In this document: one piece after another, positions 48,514-56,843 of the stretch | Position numbering within the stretch: position 1 is the stretch's first letter | Layout of the letters: each line of letters opens with the position of its first letter | From: Undibacterium_A arcticum | Lineage (GTDB): Bacteria; Pseudomonadota; Gammaproteobacteria; Burkholderiales; Burkholderiaceae_D | Reading direction: 5' to 3' (one strand) | Length of the DNA: 64,000 nucleotides | NCBI RefSeq assembly: GCF_042660705.1 | Contig: NZ_JBHSUQ010000001.1 | The notes under the pieces: model-generated | Database searches by the model: none | What the model was told of the DNA's origin: nothing | Seen by the model: the letters and a program-made list of their open reading frames with translations, nothing else | Made by a program: the position numbers and the translations under genes

Positions 48514-49511
48514 TGGCTGCGCTGGTTTCAGCGCAGGTGCTGGCCTTGGCGCAAGCCGATTTCAGTGGCATCGCCGCGCGCTTTGCCAGCGTCGGCTTCA
48601 GCGTGCGGCAGCCGGCACGCGGCATTCTGCAGATCGGCGCGTCGCAGCGCGCTGCGCCGATGCAGTTATTGCTGTCGGTCGGCGTGCATGGCGACGAGAC
48701 CGGCCCGATCGAAATGCTGGCGCATCTGCTCGATGAACTGGCCGCAGCGCCACAACGGCTGGCGCTCGATCTGATGGTGGTGGTCGGCAATCTGGACGCG
48801 ATCGCGCAGGGGCGGCGCTTCATCGACGCTGATATGAACCGCATGTTCCGCGCCGAGCGCGGCGACCTGGCAACGGCCGGCGAAGCGACGCGCGCCGACC
48901 AGATCATGCAGGCCACCGAAGAATTTTTTGCCGGCGCGCCGGCGGAAAAATGGCATCTGGATCTGCATACCGCGATCCGGCCATCGCGTTACCCGACCTT
49001 TGCCATTGTGCCGGACCTGATTGCCGACGCCGGCAAACAGGCTTTGTTCCGCTGGATGGCGCAGGCCGGGATCGGCGCGATCGTCCTGAATCCGACCTCG
49101 GCCGGCACCTACAGCTCGTGGACCGCGACCAGATTCGGCACGGTCGGCAGCACGGTCGAGCTGGGCCGGATCGGGACGCTGGGCCAGAATGACATGGCCC
49201 TGTTCGCCGCACCGAAGGCGGCTTTGCAGGCGCTGCTGTATCGGGATGCCGCCAGCGTTGCCGCTGCACCTGCGGTGAGCACACCGCAGGTGTTTCGTGT
49301 TGCGCAGGAGATCATCAAGCAGAGCGACACCTTCAGCATGAGTTTCGACCGCGATACGCAAAACTTCACCACGCTGCCGCGCGGTGCGGTAATCGCGACC
49401 GACGGCGCCACCGTGTACAAGGTCGAACATGCGGAGGAAGCGGTGATTTTCCCGAACCCAAACGTCAGGATCGGCCAGCGCGCCGGGCTGATGGTGGTGC
49501 GGCAGGAGTGA
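48513..49511 (+). CDS. astE: Succinylglutamate desuccinylase
   Basis: A zinc carboxypeptidase-like enzyme releasing succinate and glutamate from N-succinylglutamate, the last AST step. It is 332 residues with the zinc ligands His59 and Glu62 in GVHGDETGP and His152 in LDLHTAIRPS, and a catalytic Glu in STVELGRIG. The ATG overlaps the glutamate dehydrogenase stop, so the enzyme that makes glutamate is coupled to the one that consumes it. The other ast genes are 9 kb upstream on the same strand. Intact. Confidence 0.95.
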   Translation: MAALVSAQVLALAQADFSGIAARFASVGFSVRQPARGILQIGASQRAAPMQLLLSVGVHGDETGPIEMLAHLLDELAAAPQRLALDLMVVVGNLDAIAQGRRFIDADMNRMFRAERGDLATAGEATRADQIMQATEEFFAGAPAEKWHLDLHTAIRPSRYPTFAIVPDLIADAGKQALFRWMAQAGIGAIVLNPTSAGTYSSWTATRFGTVGSTVELGRIGTLGQNDMALFAAPKAALQALLYRDAASVAAAPAVSTPQVFRVAQEIIKQSDTFSMSFDRDTQNFTTLPRGAVIATDGATVYKVEHAEEAVIFPNPNVRIGQRAGLMVVRQE

Positions 49512-49570
49512 GCCAATAATTTGACGTCGTGATTGACTCAATAGTCACAGACGTCAATGCAACGACTACC

Positions 49571-49694
49571 GTCGTCCCAGCGAACGCTGGGACCCAGTGG
49601 CTTTCGTGACATATTGCAGGTGTTTGTTCAACAGGATAGCGGACATCCCGGTGGACATCGCACGCCACTGGACCCCAGCGTTCGCTGGGGCGAC
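49571..49694. repeat. Inverted pair of CCAGCGAACGCTGG REP-like elements
   Basis: Two 31-bp copies in opposite orientation: 49571-49601 and 49664-49694, separated by 62 bp. Each has the hairpin CCCAGCGAACGCTGGG and a CCCAGTGGC tail. A third copy is at 62397-62425. This doublet has the layout of REPIN elements mobilised by RAYT transposases, though no RAYT gene is in this window. Confidence 0.75.
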
Positions 49695-49752
49695 AGTGAT
49701 TTTTTGGCCTTGTTAGTTATCCTCAATTGCCGCAAAACTAAACTGCCATAAA

Positions 49753-49784
49753 AAAATCCGGTACACCTTCGTGCACCGGATTTT
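49753..49784. terminator. Bidirectional terminator between astE and yceI
   Basis: An AAAATCCGGT(A)CAC / GTG(C)ACCGGATTTT stem with a CTTC loop, with A and T runs on either side. It can serve the convergent astE and YceI transcripts. Confidence 0.85.
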
Positions 49785-49811
49785 GTATCAAGCAGAGCGA
49801 ACGAGCGCCGA

Positions 49812-50393
49812 TCAGTCAACCTTGATCGCTTCCACCTGGATCGCCAGCTTCACTTCCGGCGAAAACATCGGTACGCCGAAATTCAGGCCGAAATCGGTGC
49901 GCTTGAATTCGGCCGACGCGTCGGCGCCGCACACTTCCCGTTTCAGCATCGGATGCTGGATGCACTTGAATTTGTTGATGGTCAGCGTCAATGGCCTGGT
50001 CACGCCGAGCATCGTCATTTCACCGTCGATCGCCACCGGTTTGTCGCCGTCGAACTTGATCGCGCTTCCTTTGTAGACGATCGTCGGAAATTTTTCGACA
50101 TTGAACATATCGGACGATTTCGCATGCTGCGTCATCTTGGCCATGCCAAAGTCGATCGAATTGGCATCGATCACGATATCGATTGAACCGGTCTTCGCCG
50201 CCCGATCGAGCGCCACAGTGCCGCTGGTCTTGGTGAACAGGCCGCGCCAGGTCGACAGGCCCATGTGGTCGGCCTCGAAGCTGGGATGGGTATGGCTCGG
50301 GTCGATGGTGTAGTTGCTGGCCGCGAAGGCCGGCATTGCGCTGGCCAGCAGAACGCTTGCCAGCAGTGTGTTCAGGGAGGTATTGCGTGTCAT
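49812..50393 (-). CDS. YceI family periplasmic protein (1)
   Basis: A 193-residue YceI-like lipocalin-fold protein with a signal peptide (about 1-24, ending AFA). It contains the family motif YTIDPSHTHPSFEADHMGLSTWRG, the VEKFPTIVYKGSAI segment and the EFKRTDFGLNFG motif. Family members bind polyisoprenoids such as ubiquinone precursors in the periplasm. It carries a cysteine pair (KCIQH, EVCGAD) in the loop near 150. It is the third gene of cytochrome b561-YceI-YceI. Intact. Confidence 0.92.
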   Translation of the reverse strand: MTRNTSLNTLLASVLLASAMPAFAASNYTIDPSHTHPSFEADHMGLSTWRGLFTKTSGTVALDRAAKTGSIDIVIDANSIDFGMAKMTQHAKSSDMFNVEKFPTIVYKGSAIKFDGDKPVAIDGEMTMLGVTRPLTLTINKFKCIQHPMLKREVCGADASAEFKRTDFGLNFGVPMFSPEVKLAIQVEAIKVD

Positions 50394-50453
50394 GAGTAGC
50401 TATCCTTGTTGCTGTTGGGACATTGAGAATATGCGGTTGCGGATGTGCTGGAT

Positions 50454-51029
50454 CTACTGCGCGGTGACGACGTGGAACTTGATCACGACTTCATCGGCCA
50501 CCATGCTGGTGTCCTGCCACTCGCCTTCGCCAATGTTGTAGCGCAGCCGCTTGATCGGCAGGCTGCCGTCGAAAATCTGATTGCTGCCTTCCTTCTTCAC
50601 GCTCAGCGGAAAACTGATGTCGCTGGTCTTGCCCTTGATGGTCAGCTTGCCGCTGACCTCGAGCTTGCCGCCGGCGCCCGGCTTGATCGTGCTCGACACG
50701 AAGCTGGCTTTGGGGAACTGCGTGGCGTTGAACCATTCCTTCTTCAGCACTTCCTGGTTGTATTGCGGATCGCCCAGATCGAAACTGCCGATGTCGATCT
50801 CGACATTCGCCTTGGACGCTTCCGGCTTGGCGTCGTTGTAGTCGAGCTGGACGTTGAATTTCTTGAACTTCGCCTCGACCGGCACATTCATCTGCTTGAA
50901 CACGGCCGACACGCTGCTCTTGGCGGTATCGGTCTTCAGCATCGCGCCGGCGATGCCGGGCAGGGCGATGGTCAGCGCCAGCACGGTGGCGATAACGGGG
51001 CGGCGGCGCAACAGGGGTTGGAAATGCAT
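50454..51029 (-). CDS. YceI family periplasmic protein (2)
   Basis: A second, divergent YceI-like protein, 191 residues. ATG 51029 follows AAAGGA; a longer open frame to 51458 runs into the cytochrome gene and is not used. It has a signal peptide (MHFQPLLRRRPVIATVLALTIALPGIAGA pattern), SSVSAVFKQMNVPVEAKFKKFNVQLDY, and the QFPKASFVSSTI and FPLSVKKEGSNQIFDGSL motifs. It lies between YceI 1 (60 bp) and the cytochrome b561 gene (44 bp), in one operon. Likely function is the same as for YceI 1. Confidence 0.9.
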   Translation of the reverse strand: MHFQPLLRRRPVIATVLALTIALPGIAGAMLKTDTAKSSVSAVFKQMNVPVEAKFKKFNVQLDYNDAKPEASKANVEIDIGSFDLGDPQYNQEVLKKEWFNATQFPKASFVSSTIKPGAGGKLEVSGKLTIKGKTSDISFPLSVKKEGSNQIFDGSLPIKRLRYNIGEGEWQDTSMVADEVVIKFHVVTAQ

Positions 51030-51073
51030 CAACAGTCCTTTCAGAAATTGGAGGATGGGCGGATCAGGGCAGG

Positions 51074-51601
51074 TTAGGGCAAGATGCGTTGGAACAGGCC
51101 GTCGCGTTGCCACAGCAGGTGCTTCAGCGCGCCCAGTACATGCAGGATGAAGGCGCCGAGAAACAGCATGTTCAGCCAGTAATGGACGCCCTTGAGCAAT
51201 GGCTTGAGCGTTTCGTTGGGTTCGATCAGCACCGGCAGCGGCAGCAGGCCCAGGTACACCACCGGCACGCCGGCCGCGAGCGTATAGAAATAGCCGGAGA
51301 CCGGCACCGCGAACATCAGCAGGTACATCAGCAAGTGGGTTGCGGACGCGATCGTTTTCTGGCCGGCGCTCATACTGGCCGGATAGGCGGGCGCCGGATG
51401 CGCCAGGCGCCATAGCAGGCGCAGACAGGCCAGGCCCAGTAGCGTGACGCCGAGCCATTTATGCCAGGAAAAATAGCGCAGCTTGGTCGGCGTGATGCCC
51501 GGAATGTCGGTCATCGTGAGTCCCAGCCCGAACGCGGCGACGATCAGGATGGCCATCAGCCAGTGCAGCGACACGGCGGTTTTGGTATAGCGTTGGTGCA
51601 T
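51074..51601 (-). CDS. Cytochrome b561 (di-heme quinone oxidoreductase)
   Basis: A four-helix membrane cytochrome of the CybB type, 175 residues. The heme-ligand histidines are in AVSLHWLMA (TM1), YFSWHKWLG (TM2), THLLMYLLMFAVPVSGY (TM3), and VHYWLNMLFLGAFILHVLGAL (TM4). It probably exchanges electrons between quinones and a periplasmic partner. It is first in an operon with two YceI genes, a recurrent combination. Intact, unlike the cytochrome remnant at 25059-25507. Confidence 0.93.
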   Translation of the reverse strand: MHQRYTKTAVSLHWLMAILIVAAFGLGLTMTDIPGITPTKLRYFSWHKWLGVTLLGLACLRLLWRLAHPAPAYPASMSAGQKTIASATHLLMYLLMFAVPVSGYFYTLAAGVPVVYLGLLPLPVLIEPNETLKPLLKGVHYWLNMLFLGAFILHVLGALKHLLWQRDGLFQRILP

Positions 51602-51725
51602 GAAGGATTGCCTGGATTGTTATCTTGTCGTGAGCGGATATTCGCGACCCGCAACAAGATAACAAAAAAATGGCGCGGCCGCTTGCCGCCGACCAACACG
51701 CCGCCAGCCGTTCACGCGCGCAGAC

Positions 51726-53093
51726 TTAGACCTGGCGTGCCAGCTTGGACGCGATGCCGGTGTAATTGGACGGCGTCAGCGCCAGCAAGCGGTCCTTGGC
51801 ATCTTGCGGGATCGCCAGCCCGAGCACGAACTCGCGCAGCGCTTCTTTCGAGATGCCCTTGCCGCGGGTCAGTTCCTTCAGTTGCTCGTACGGATTTTCA
51901 ATGCCGTAGCGGCGCATCACGGTTTGCACCGGCTCGGCCAGCACTTCCCAGGTCGCGTCGAGGTCTTGCGCCAGCCGGGTCGGATTCACTTCCAGCTTGT
52001 TCAGGCCGCGCAGGCAGCTGTCGTAGGCCAGCACCGCGTAGCCGAGCGCGACGCCGATGTTGCGCAACACGGTCGAATCGGTCAGGTCGCGCTGCATGCG
52101 CGACACCGGCAACTTTTCTGACATGTGCTTAAGGACCGCGTTGGCGAGGCCGAGATTGCCTTCGGAATTTTCGAAATCGATCGGGTTGACCTTGTGCGGC
52201 ATGGTCGACGAACCGATTTCGCCGGCCTTGGTGCTCTGCTTGAAGTAGCCCAGCGAGATATACGACCAGATGTCGCGATTGAGGTCGAGCAGGATGGTGT
52301 TGGCGCGTGCGATCGCGTCGAACAGTTCAGCCATGTAGTCGTGCGGCTCGATCTGGATCGTGTACGGGTTGTAGGTCAGGCCGAGGCGCTGCTCGATCAC
52401 ATTCTTCGAGAAGTTCTCCCAGTCGAAATCCGGGTAGGCCGACAGATGGGCGTTGTAATTGCCGACCGCGCCGTTCATCTTGCCCAGCAGCTCGACCTCG
52501 CCGATGCGCTTGACCGCGCGCTGCAGGCGCGCCGCCACGTTCGCCATTTCCTTGCCGAGCGTAGTCGGGCTGGCGGTCTGGCCGTGCGTGCGCGAGAGCA
52601 TCGGCAGCTCGGCGTTAGTGTGTGCCAACTGCGTCAATTTCGCAATCACGGCCTGCAATGCCGGCAGCACGACCTCGTTGCGGGCGGTTTTCAGCATCAT
52701 CCCGTGCGAGGTGTTGTTGATGTCTTCCGAAGTGCAGGCGAAGTGGATGAACTCCGATGCCGCGACCAGTTCCGGCACGTCCTTGACCTGTTCTTTCAGC
52801 CAGTATTCAACCGCCTTGACGTCGTGGTTGGTGACCGCTTCGATCGCCTTGATGCGCGCGGCATCGGTTTCCGAGAACCCGGCCGCCATCTGCTCGAGCA
52901 GCGCGTTGGCCTCGGCAGAGAACGGCTTGATCTCGGCGAGACCGGCGTTCGACAAGGCTTGCAGCCACGCGATCTCGACCTTTACGCGGTGGTGCATGAA
53001 GCCGGCTTCGGACAGAATCGGGCGCAGTTTGTCGGTTTTGGCAGCGTAGCGGCCGTCGAGCGGGGACAGGGCGGAGAGCGTTGACAGTGGCAT
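51726..53093 (-). CDS. purB: Adenylosuccinate lyase
   Basis: Cleaves SAICAR and adenylosuccinate in purine synthesis. Starting MPLSTLSALSPLDGRYAAKTD at 53093 it is 455 residues. The superfamily signature GEIGSSTMPHKVNPIDFENSEGNLG and the SRTHGQTASPTTLGKEMANV region are present. Upstream codons to 53249 are not family-like. It is divergent from the GST gene, the two starts being about 235 bp apart. Intact. Confidence 0.96.
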   Translation of the reverse strand: MPLSTLSALSPLDGRYAAKTDKLRPILSEAGFMHHRVKVEIAWLQALSNAGLAEIKPFSAEANALLEQMAAGFSETDAARIKAIEAVTNHDVKAVEYWLKEQVKDVPELVAASEFIHFACTSEDINNTSHGMMLKTARNEVVLPALQAVIAKLTQLAHTNAELPMLSRTHGQTASPTTLGKEMANVAARLQRAVKRIGEVELLGKMNGAVGNYNAHLSAYPDFDWENFSKNVIEQRLGLTYNPYTIQIEPHDYMAELFDAIARANTILLDLNRDIWSYISLGYFKQSTKAGEIGSSTMPHKVNPIDFENSEGNLGLANAVLKHMSEKLPVSRMQRDLTDSTVLRNIGVALGYAVLAYDSCLRGLNKLEVNPTRLAQDLDATWEVLAEPVQTVMRRYGIENPYEQLKELTRGKGISKEALREFVLGLAIPQDAKDRLLALTPSNYTGIASKLARQV

Positions 53094-53327
53094 GATGAGA
53101 GAGAGAAGTGATATAAGCAGTGAGGACAGGCAGCGGCAACCAATAGCGAGAACAAACAGCGAGCACAAGCAGGTCGGCGCTGCCGCAAAACGCGATTTTA
53201 CCATTCGCGGCGATTGCGCCGACACTGTCGCCGCGCGTCTGCGCCGCATGGTCGCGGTCTGTCACAGGTCAAGGGGAGGTCGGCGCCCGATGTTATACTG
53301 CCAGCAAATTCTTATCTAAAAGTCACT

Positions 53328-53936
53328 ATGAAACTGATTGGCTCACTCACCAGCCCTTATGTACGCAAGGTCCGCATCGTGATGGCGGAAAAAAAGCTCG
53401 ACTTCGTCCTGACGCTGGAAAACGTGTGGGCCGACGACACCACGATCCATGCCGCTAACCCGCTCGGCAAGGTGCCCTGCCTGGTGATGGAAGACGGCAA
53501 TGCGATGTACGACTCGCGCGTGATCGTCGATTATCTCGACAACCTGACGCCAGTCTGCAAGCTGCTGCCGGCCACCAGCCGCGATCGCGCGGCGGTCAAG
53601 TGCTGGGAGGCGCTGGCCGATGGCGTGCTCGACGCCGCGATCCTGGTGCGGCTGGAACGGACGCTGCGCCCGCCCGAGCTGCAAAGCCAGACCTGGATCG
53701 ACCGCCAGATGCGCAAGGTGCATGCAGGACTGGCCGCAATGTCGGCCGGTCTGGGCGAGACGGCATTCTGCTGCGACAGTCATTATTCGCTGGCCGACGT
53801 CGCGGTCGGCTGCGCGCTCGGCTGGTTGTCGTTCCGCTTTCCGGAGATCGAATGGCGCGGCGATTATCCGAACCTGCTGAAGCTGTACGACAAGCTGTCG
53901 GAGCGGCCATCGTTCCGGGACACCGTGCCGCAGTAA
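53328..53936 (+). CDS. Glutathione S-transferase family protein
   Basis: A 202-residue cytosolic GST. The thioredoxin-like N-terminal domain starts MKLIGSLTSPYVRKVRIVMAEK with a serine/tyrosine motif (SPYVRKV) as the likely glutathione-activating site, followed by NPLGKVPCLVMEDG and the DSRVIVDYLD cis-Pro/Ser region. The C-terminal helical domain has YSLADVAVGCALGW. ATG 53328 is chosen as the family start. It ends 24 bp before a strong terminator. Its substrate is unknown. Confidence 0.93.
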   Translation: MKLIGSLTSPYVRKVRIVMAEKKLDFVLTLENVWADDTTIHAANPLGKVPCLVMEDGNAMYDSRVIVDYLDNLTPVCKLLPATSRDRAAVKCWEALADGVLDAAILVRLERTLRPPELQSQTWIDRQMRKVHAGLAAMSAGLGETAFCCDSHYSLADVAVGCALGWLSFRFPEIEWRGDYPNLLKLYDKLSERPSFRDTVPQ

Positions 53937-53959
53937 GCTGGTCGCCTGCATGCAAAAAA

Positions 53960-53992
53960 AAAGCGCCGCCGGGTGGTTTCCGGCGGCGCTTT
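53960..53992 (+). terminator. Rho-independent terminator after the GST gene
   Basis: A GC-rich stem AAAGCGCCGCC / GGCGGCGCTTT around a short loop with a T run on the right and an A run on the left. It can work in both directions. Confidence 0.88.
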
Positions 53993-54101
53993 TTTATGGG
54001 TATTTTATGCCTGGAAATTTAGCGTCGCGCAATAGTCGCGTAACCCGCTGCGCCGCTTGCCAGCGGTGCTCAGTAAACCGCGATGCACTATCTGCCCTGT
54101 G

Positions 54102-54272
54102 TCAACTGTGATCGATATTGTGGCGCTGATATTGATCTCTCATCTCGTCCACCACCATCGACACGATCAAACCGACGAGCAAACCAAACACAGTCATCGA
54201 CATCAATGTTATCAGCGCGACGATCATGATCTCAAGTCGCTGTTTGGGCGACTCCTCGTAGTATGTTGACAC
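54102..54272 (-). CDS. Unannotated 56-residue single-pass membrane protein
   Basis: A minus-strand frame that starts GTG at 54272 and ends TGA at 54102. It encodes a polar N-terminus (STYYEESPKQRLE), one long hydrophobic stretch (about residues 15-41, from IMIVALITLM to GLIVSMVV) and an acidic/basic tail (DEMRDQYQRHNIDHS). This charge-TM-charge layout is what real small membrane proteins look like and is unlikely by chance. The only possible upstream start is this GTG (a stop lies seven codons upstream); the ribosome-binding site is weak. It is convergent to the GST gene and about 320 bp from bacterioferritin. I do not recognise a family. Function unknown. Confidence 0.5.
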   Translation of the reverse strand: MSTYYEESPKQRLEIMIVALITLMSMTVFGLLVGLIVSMVVDEMRDQYQRHNIDHS

Positions 54273-54595
54273 TTTTAGCTTAGTAAAACTTTATAAATTT
54301 GCAATGTTTATTTCTAAATTGGGCGTGCCGGTGCGAGCCTCGGCGCGGCCATATTGAGTGGGAACAAGCAGGGGGGAAAATGCAGGTGGCGACGCCGGAC
54401 CAGAATCGCAGGTGGCGCCACGCCGGCGTGATGGAGCGCCAGCGGATGCCGTGTGCTGACGAATTCTGCCAAATATACTAGCCCCTGTATTTTTTTCTTC
54501 CGCAATAAAAAAAACAAGGGCTGTGAGCCGGTTATTGACGATACTCCCTCAATAACTGTCTTGTAATCGTGAGTTATCCGACCTGACAGCCGTGC
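54273..54595. other. Region between the small membrane protein and bacterioferritin
   Basis: About 320 bp. The part next to the small gene is AT-rich and likely holds its promoter. A dispersed repeat lies at 54472-54547. Short frames on both strands lack coding character. No terminator with a T run was identified downstream of the bacterioferritin stop. Confidence 0.4.
54472..54547 (+). repeat. Dispersed ATACTCC element, copy 6 (76 bp, long form)
   Basis: Left end AATATACT (54472-54479), internal TGTATTTTTTT and a CCGCAATAAAAA core, right end ATACTCC (54541-54547). It resembles the long-form copy at 12949-13021, including a CAAGGG following the core. Confidence 0.55.
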
Positions 54596-55066
54596 TCAGG
54601 CCGTCATCTGGGTTTGCAGATAGTTTTGCAGGCCGACTTTTTCGATCAGATCGATTTGCGTCTGGAGCCAGTCGATATGTTGCTCGGTGTCTTCCAGGAT
54701 CAGATTGAACAGGTCGCGCGACACATAGTCGGCCGCCAGTTCGCTCGCTGCGATGCCTTCCTTGACGGTTTTTTGCGCCTCAATTTCCAGCTTCAGATCG
54801 CAATGCAGCATTTCTTCGGTCGATTCGCCGATCATCAGCTTGTGCAGCGCCTGCAGGTTCGGTAGGCCATCCAGCATCAGGATGCGGTCGATCAGCCGGT
54901 CGGCATGCTTCATCTCGCCGATCGATTCGTCATACTCTTTCTTCGCCAGTTTTTCCAGGCCCCAGTGCCTGTACATCCGCGCATGCAAAAAATACTGGTT
55001 GATCGCCGACAGTTCGTTGGTCAGCTGCGCATTGAGCAGCTTGATGATGGCTTTGTCACCCTTCAT
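54596..55066 (-). CDS. bfr: Bacterioferritin
   Basis: A heme-containing 24-mer iron store, 156 residues. Ferroxidase ligands Glu18, Glu51, His54, Glu94 and His130 and the heme axial Met52 align with E. coli Bfr. The equivalent of Glu127 appears to be Thr (sequence EDTEQHIDW, His130), with Glu at 128. The same pattern seems common in beta-proteobacterial Bfr, but I cannot check. It lies in the iron region; bfd, its partner ferredoxin, is about 8 kb away. Intact. Confidence 0.95.
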   Translation of the reverse strand: MKGDKAIIKLLNAQLTNELSAINQYFLHARMYRHWGLEKLAKKEYDESIGEMKHADRLIDRILMLDGLPNLQALHKLMIGESTEEMLHCDLKLEIEAQKTVKEGIAASELAADYVSRDLFNLILEDTEQHIDWLQTQIDLIEKVGLQNYLQTQMTA

Positions 55067-55303
55067 TGCGGTCTCCCGGTGGTGGTCGATTGAGAATAGT
55101 GCTGCTGGCGCTGTGGTAAGGCCGTACTGTGGTGATGCAATACCGCGGTGAGGCTGGCGGATCGTTGTGTGTTGGTCATCATAGCGCAGGCGCTGGCTTT
55201 TGCCATTAACATCGGCGCATTTTGCTGGCGCAAATCATTTGCAGCTGTTTCGCCAGGCAGCGGTCGAGCGCCGCATCGGGTGCAATTCTATCGGCTGCAA
55301 TCC
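55067..55303. other. bfr upstream region
   Basis: A 237-bp gap between the bacterioferritin start and the PepSY-type stop. It should contain the bfr promoter. No Fur-box-like sequence, repeat or credible gene was recognised here. Confidence 0.3.
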
Positions 55304-56022
55304 TTATAGCGACCACATGAACCAGACGCTGGCCAGCAGCGCGCCGGCGCTGGTCAGCACCGCGATGCTGCGGACCGTGTGCAGCTGGGTCCACAGCAGC
55401 AGGCCGGTCAGCGACAGCAGCATCAGGCTGGCCGCGATGCTGTCCGACAGCAGCACCCAAAACGCGCCGACGCCGGTCGACATGTGGAGCCGGGTCAGGG
55501 TGCCGATCGGCGTGGCGTCGTTGTGATCGAGTTTGAGGCTGCGGTTGCCGACGAAATATTCGGCGCTGACGCTGCGCTGCGGGCTGCTCAGGTTGACGCT
55601 CCAGCGCTCCGGTTGCAGCACCTCCTGGTCGGCCCACAGCACGGTTTTGGCCGGCTGCGTCTTGATGCTCGGCGCTTGTTGCGGCGTCCATTGCAACTCG
55701 GCCTGCAGCCAGTCCGCCATCTGTTGCGGCGAGTCGAAGCCGTGCGCCGGCAGCGCCAATTGCACGGTTTGTTGCACGCTTTCTCGATCGGGATTTTCAA
55801 TACCGAACGATGGTTCAGCAAGATCCCGGTGGCGCCGAACAGCAGGCCCAGCAACGCGCCCCACAAGCCGATATACAGATGGGTTTTGCGCAGCCAGCCA
55901 AGGAACACGGCGCGCTTGCTGCGGCTGCGCTTGGGCGCGCTCAGGCTCGATGTTGCCGGTAGCGGCGAGCGCGGATCGGTGCTGAGTTCGCGCAGGATGG
56001 CTCGGTCGGTTCTGGAATTCAT
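55304..56022 (-). CDS. PepSY-associated membrane protein (PiuB-like, frameshifted)
   Basis: A membrane protein of about 239 residues with a basic N-terminal tail, TM1 LRKTHLYIGLWGALLGLLFGATGILL (typical PepSY/PiuB first helix), a periplasmic domain (NWLQAELQW region), and two C-terminal helices. The frame breaks after IPIEK. The rest (SVQQTVQLALPAHGF onward to 55304) is in another frame. One more base at the TTT run 55780-55782 repairs it. PepSY proteins beside siderophore receptors are thought to reduce ferric siderophores at the inner membrane. It is third after the receptor and the PiuC-like hydroxylase. Confidence 0.82.
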
Positions 56023-56025
56023 GGT

Positions 56026-56086
56026 GAGTATAAGTATCTAGCGTCCGATTTGCATGCGGATTGCGGTGATTGATTGATGAGTATAT
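56026..56086 (-). repeat. Dispersed ATACTCC element, copy 7 (61 bp, reverse)
   Basis: On the minus strand the two ends are ATACTCA, ATACTCA, with start-to-start spacing of 53 bp (plus-strand TGAGTAT at 56025-56031 and 56078-56084). The core is CCGCATGCAAAT. It lies between the PiuC-like gene and the PepSY gene, immediately upstream of the latter's start. Confidence 0.55.
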
Positions 56087-56117
56087 TTTTCGATGCGTAA
56101 CAACGAATGGCAGCCGG

Positions 56118-56798
56118 TCACAGTTCCGACCACATCCGCAACAGGTTGTGATAACTGCCGGTCAGTTGCAGCAGCGCACGCGCATCCGCATGGTCCTGGT
56201 GCAGGCGCTGGATCGCGCTGTCGAGGTCGAACAGCAGGGTGCGCTGGGCATCGTCGCGGATCATGCTTTGGACCCAGAAGAACGAGGCCAGCCGCGCGCC
56301 GCGGGTGACGGCGCTGACCCGATGTAGGCTGGCCGCCGGGTAGACGACCAGGTGCCCGGCCGGCAGCTTGACCGACTGCATGCCGTAGGTGTCCTCGATC
56401 AGCAGTTCACCGCCGTCGTACTCGTCCGGCTCGGACAGAAACAGCGTGGCCGAGACATCGGTGCGGATCTTGTGGCGACTGCCCGGCATCAGGCGCAGCG
56501 CATTGTCGATGTGCTCGCCAAACTGCTGGCCGCCGTCATAGCGGTTGAACAGCGGCGGATAGACGTGCAGCGGCAGCACCGCGCTGATGAAGAGCGGATG
56601 ACGCTCCAGTGCCGCCACGATCAAGTCGCCCAAGGCCAGCGCGGCCGGTGACCCTTCCAGCAATTGCCGGTTGTGTTTGACGCGGCTGCCTTGAAAACCG
56701 GCGGTGGCGCGACCGTCGATCCAGTCGGCGGCATCGAGCTGGCTGCGGCAGTGGCGCACTTGTTCGGCGCTCAGGAGGTCGGGAATGGTGAGGAGCAT
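56118..56798 (-). CDS. PKHD-type Fe(II)/2-oxoglutarate hydroxylase (PiuC/YbiX-like)
   Basis: A 226-residue dioxygenase of the PiuC/YbiX family that accompanies catecholate siderophore receptors. The iron triad His96, Asp98 (GEHIDNA) and His159 (SLHRV) and the 2-oxoglutarate Arg169 are visible, in a double-stranded beta-helix. I start at MLLTIPDLLS, which matches the family; an upstream ATG is possible. It is between the TonB receptor and the PepSY gene, as in piuA-piuC clusters. The physiological substrate is not settled. Intact. Confidence 0.9.
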   Translation of the reverse strand: MLLTIPDLLSAEQVRHCRSQLDAADWIDGRATAGFQGSRVKHNRQLLEGSPAALALGDLIVAALERHPLFISAVLPLHVYPPLFNRYDGGQQFGEHIDNALRLMPGSRHKIRTDVSATLFLSEPDEYDGGELLIEDTYGMQSVKLPAGHLVVYPAASLHRVSAVTRGARLASFFWVQSMIRDDAQRTLLFDLDSAIQRLHQDHADARALLQLTGSYHNLLRMWSEL

Positions 56799-56843
56799 GG
56801 CGGCAAATAATATCAGTTGGGACTGACGCAAAATGCGTCGGAA

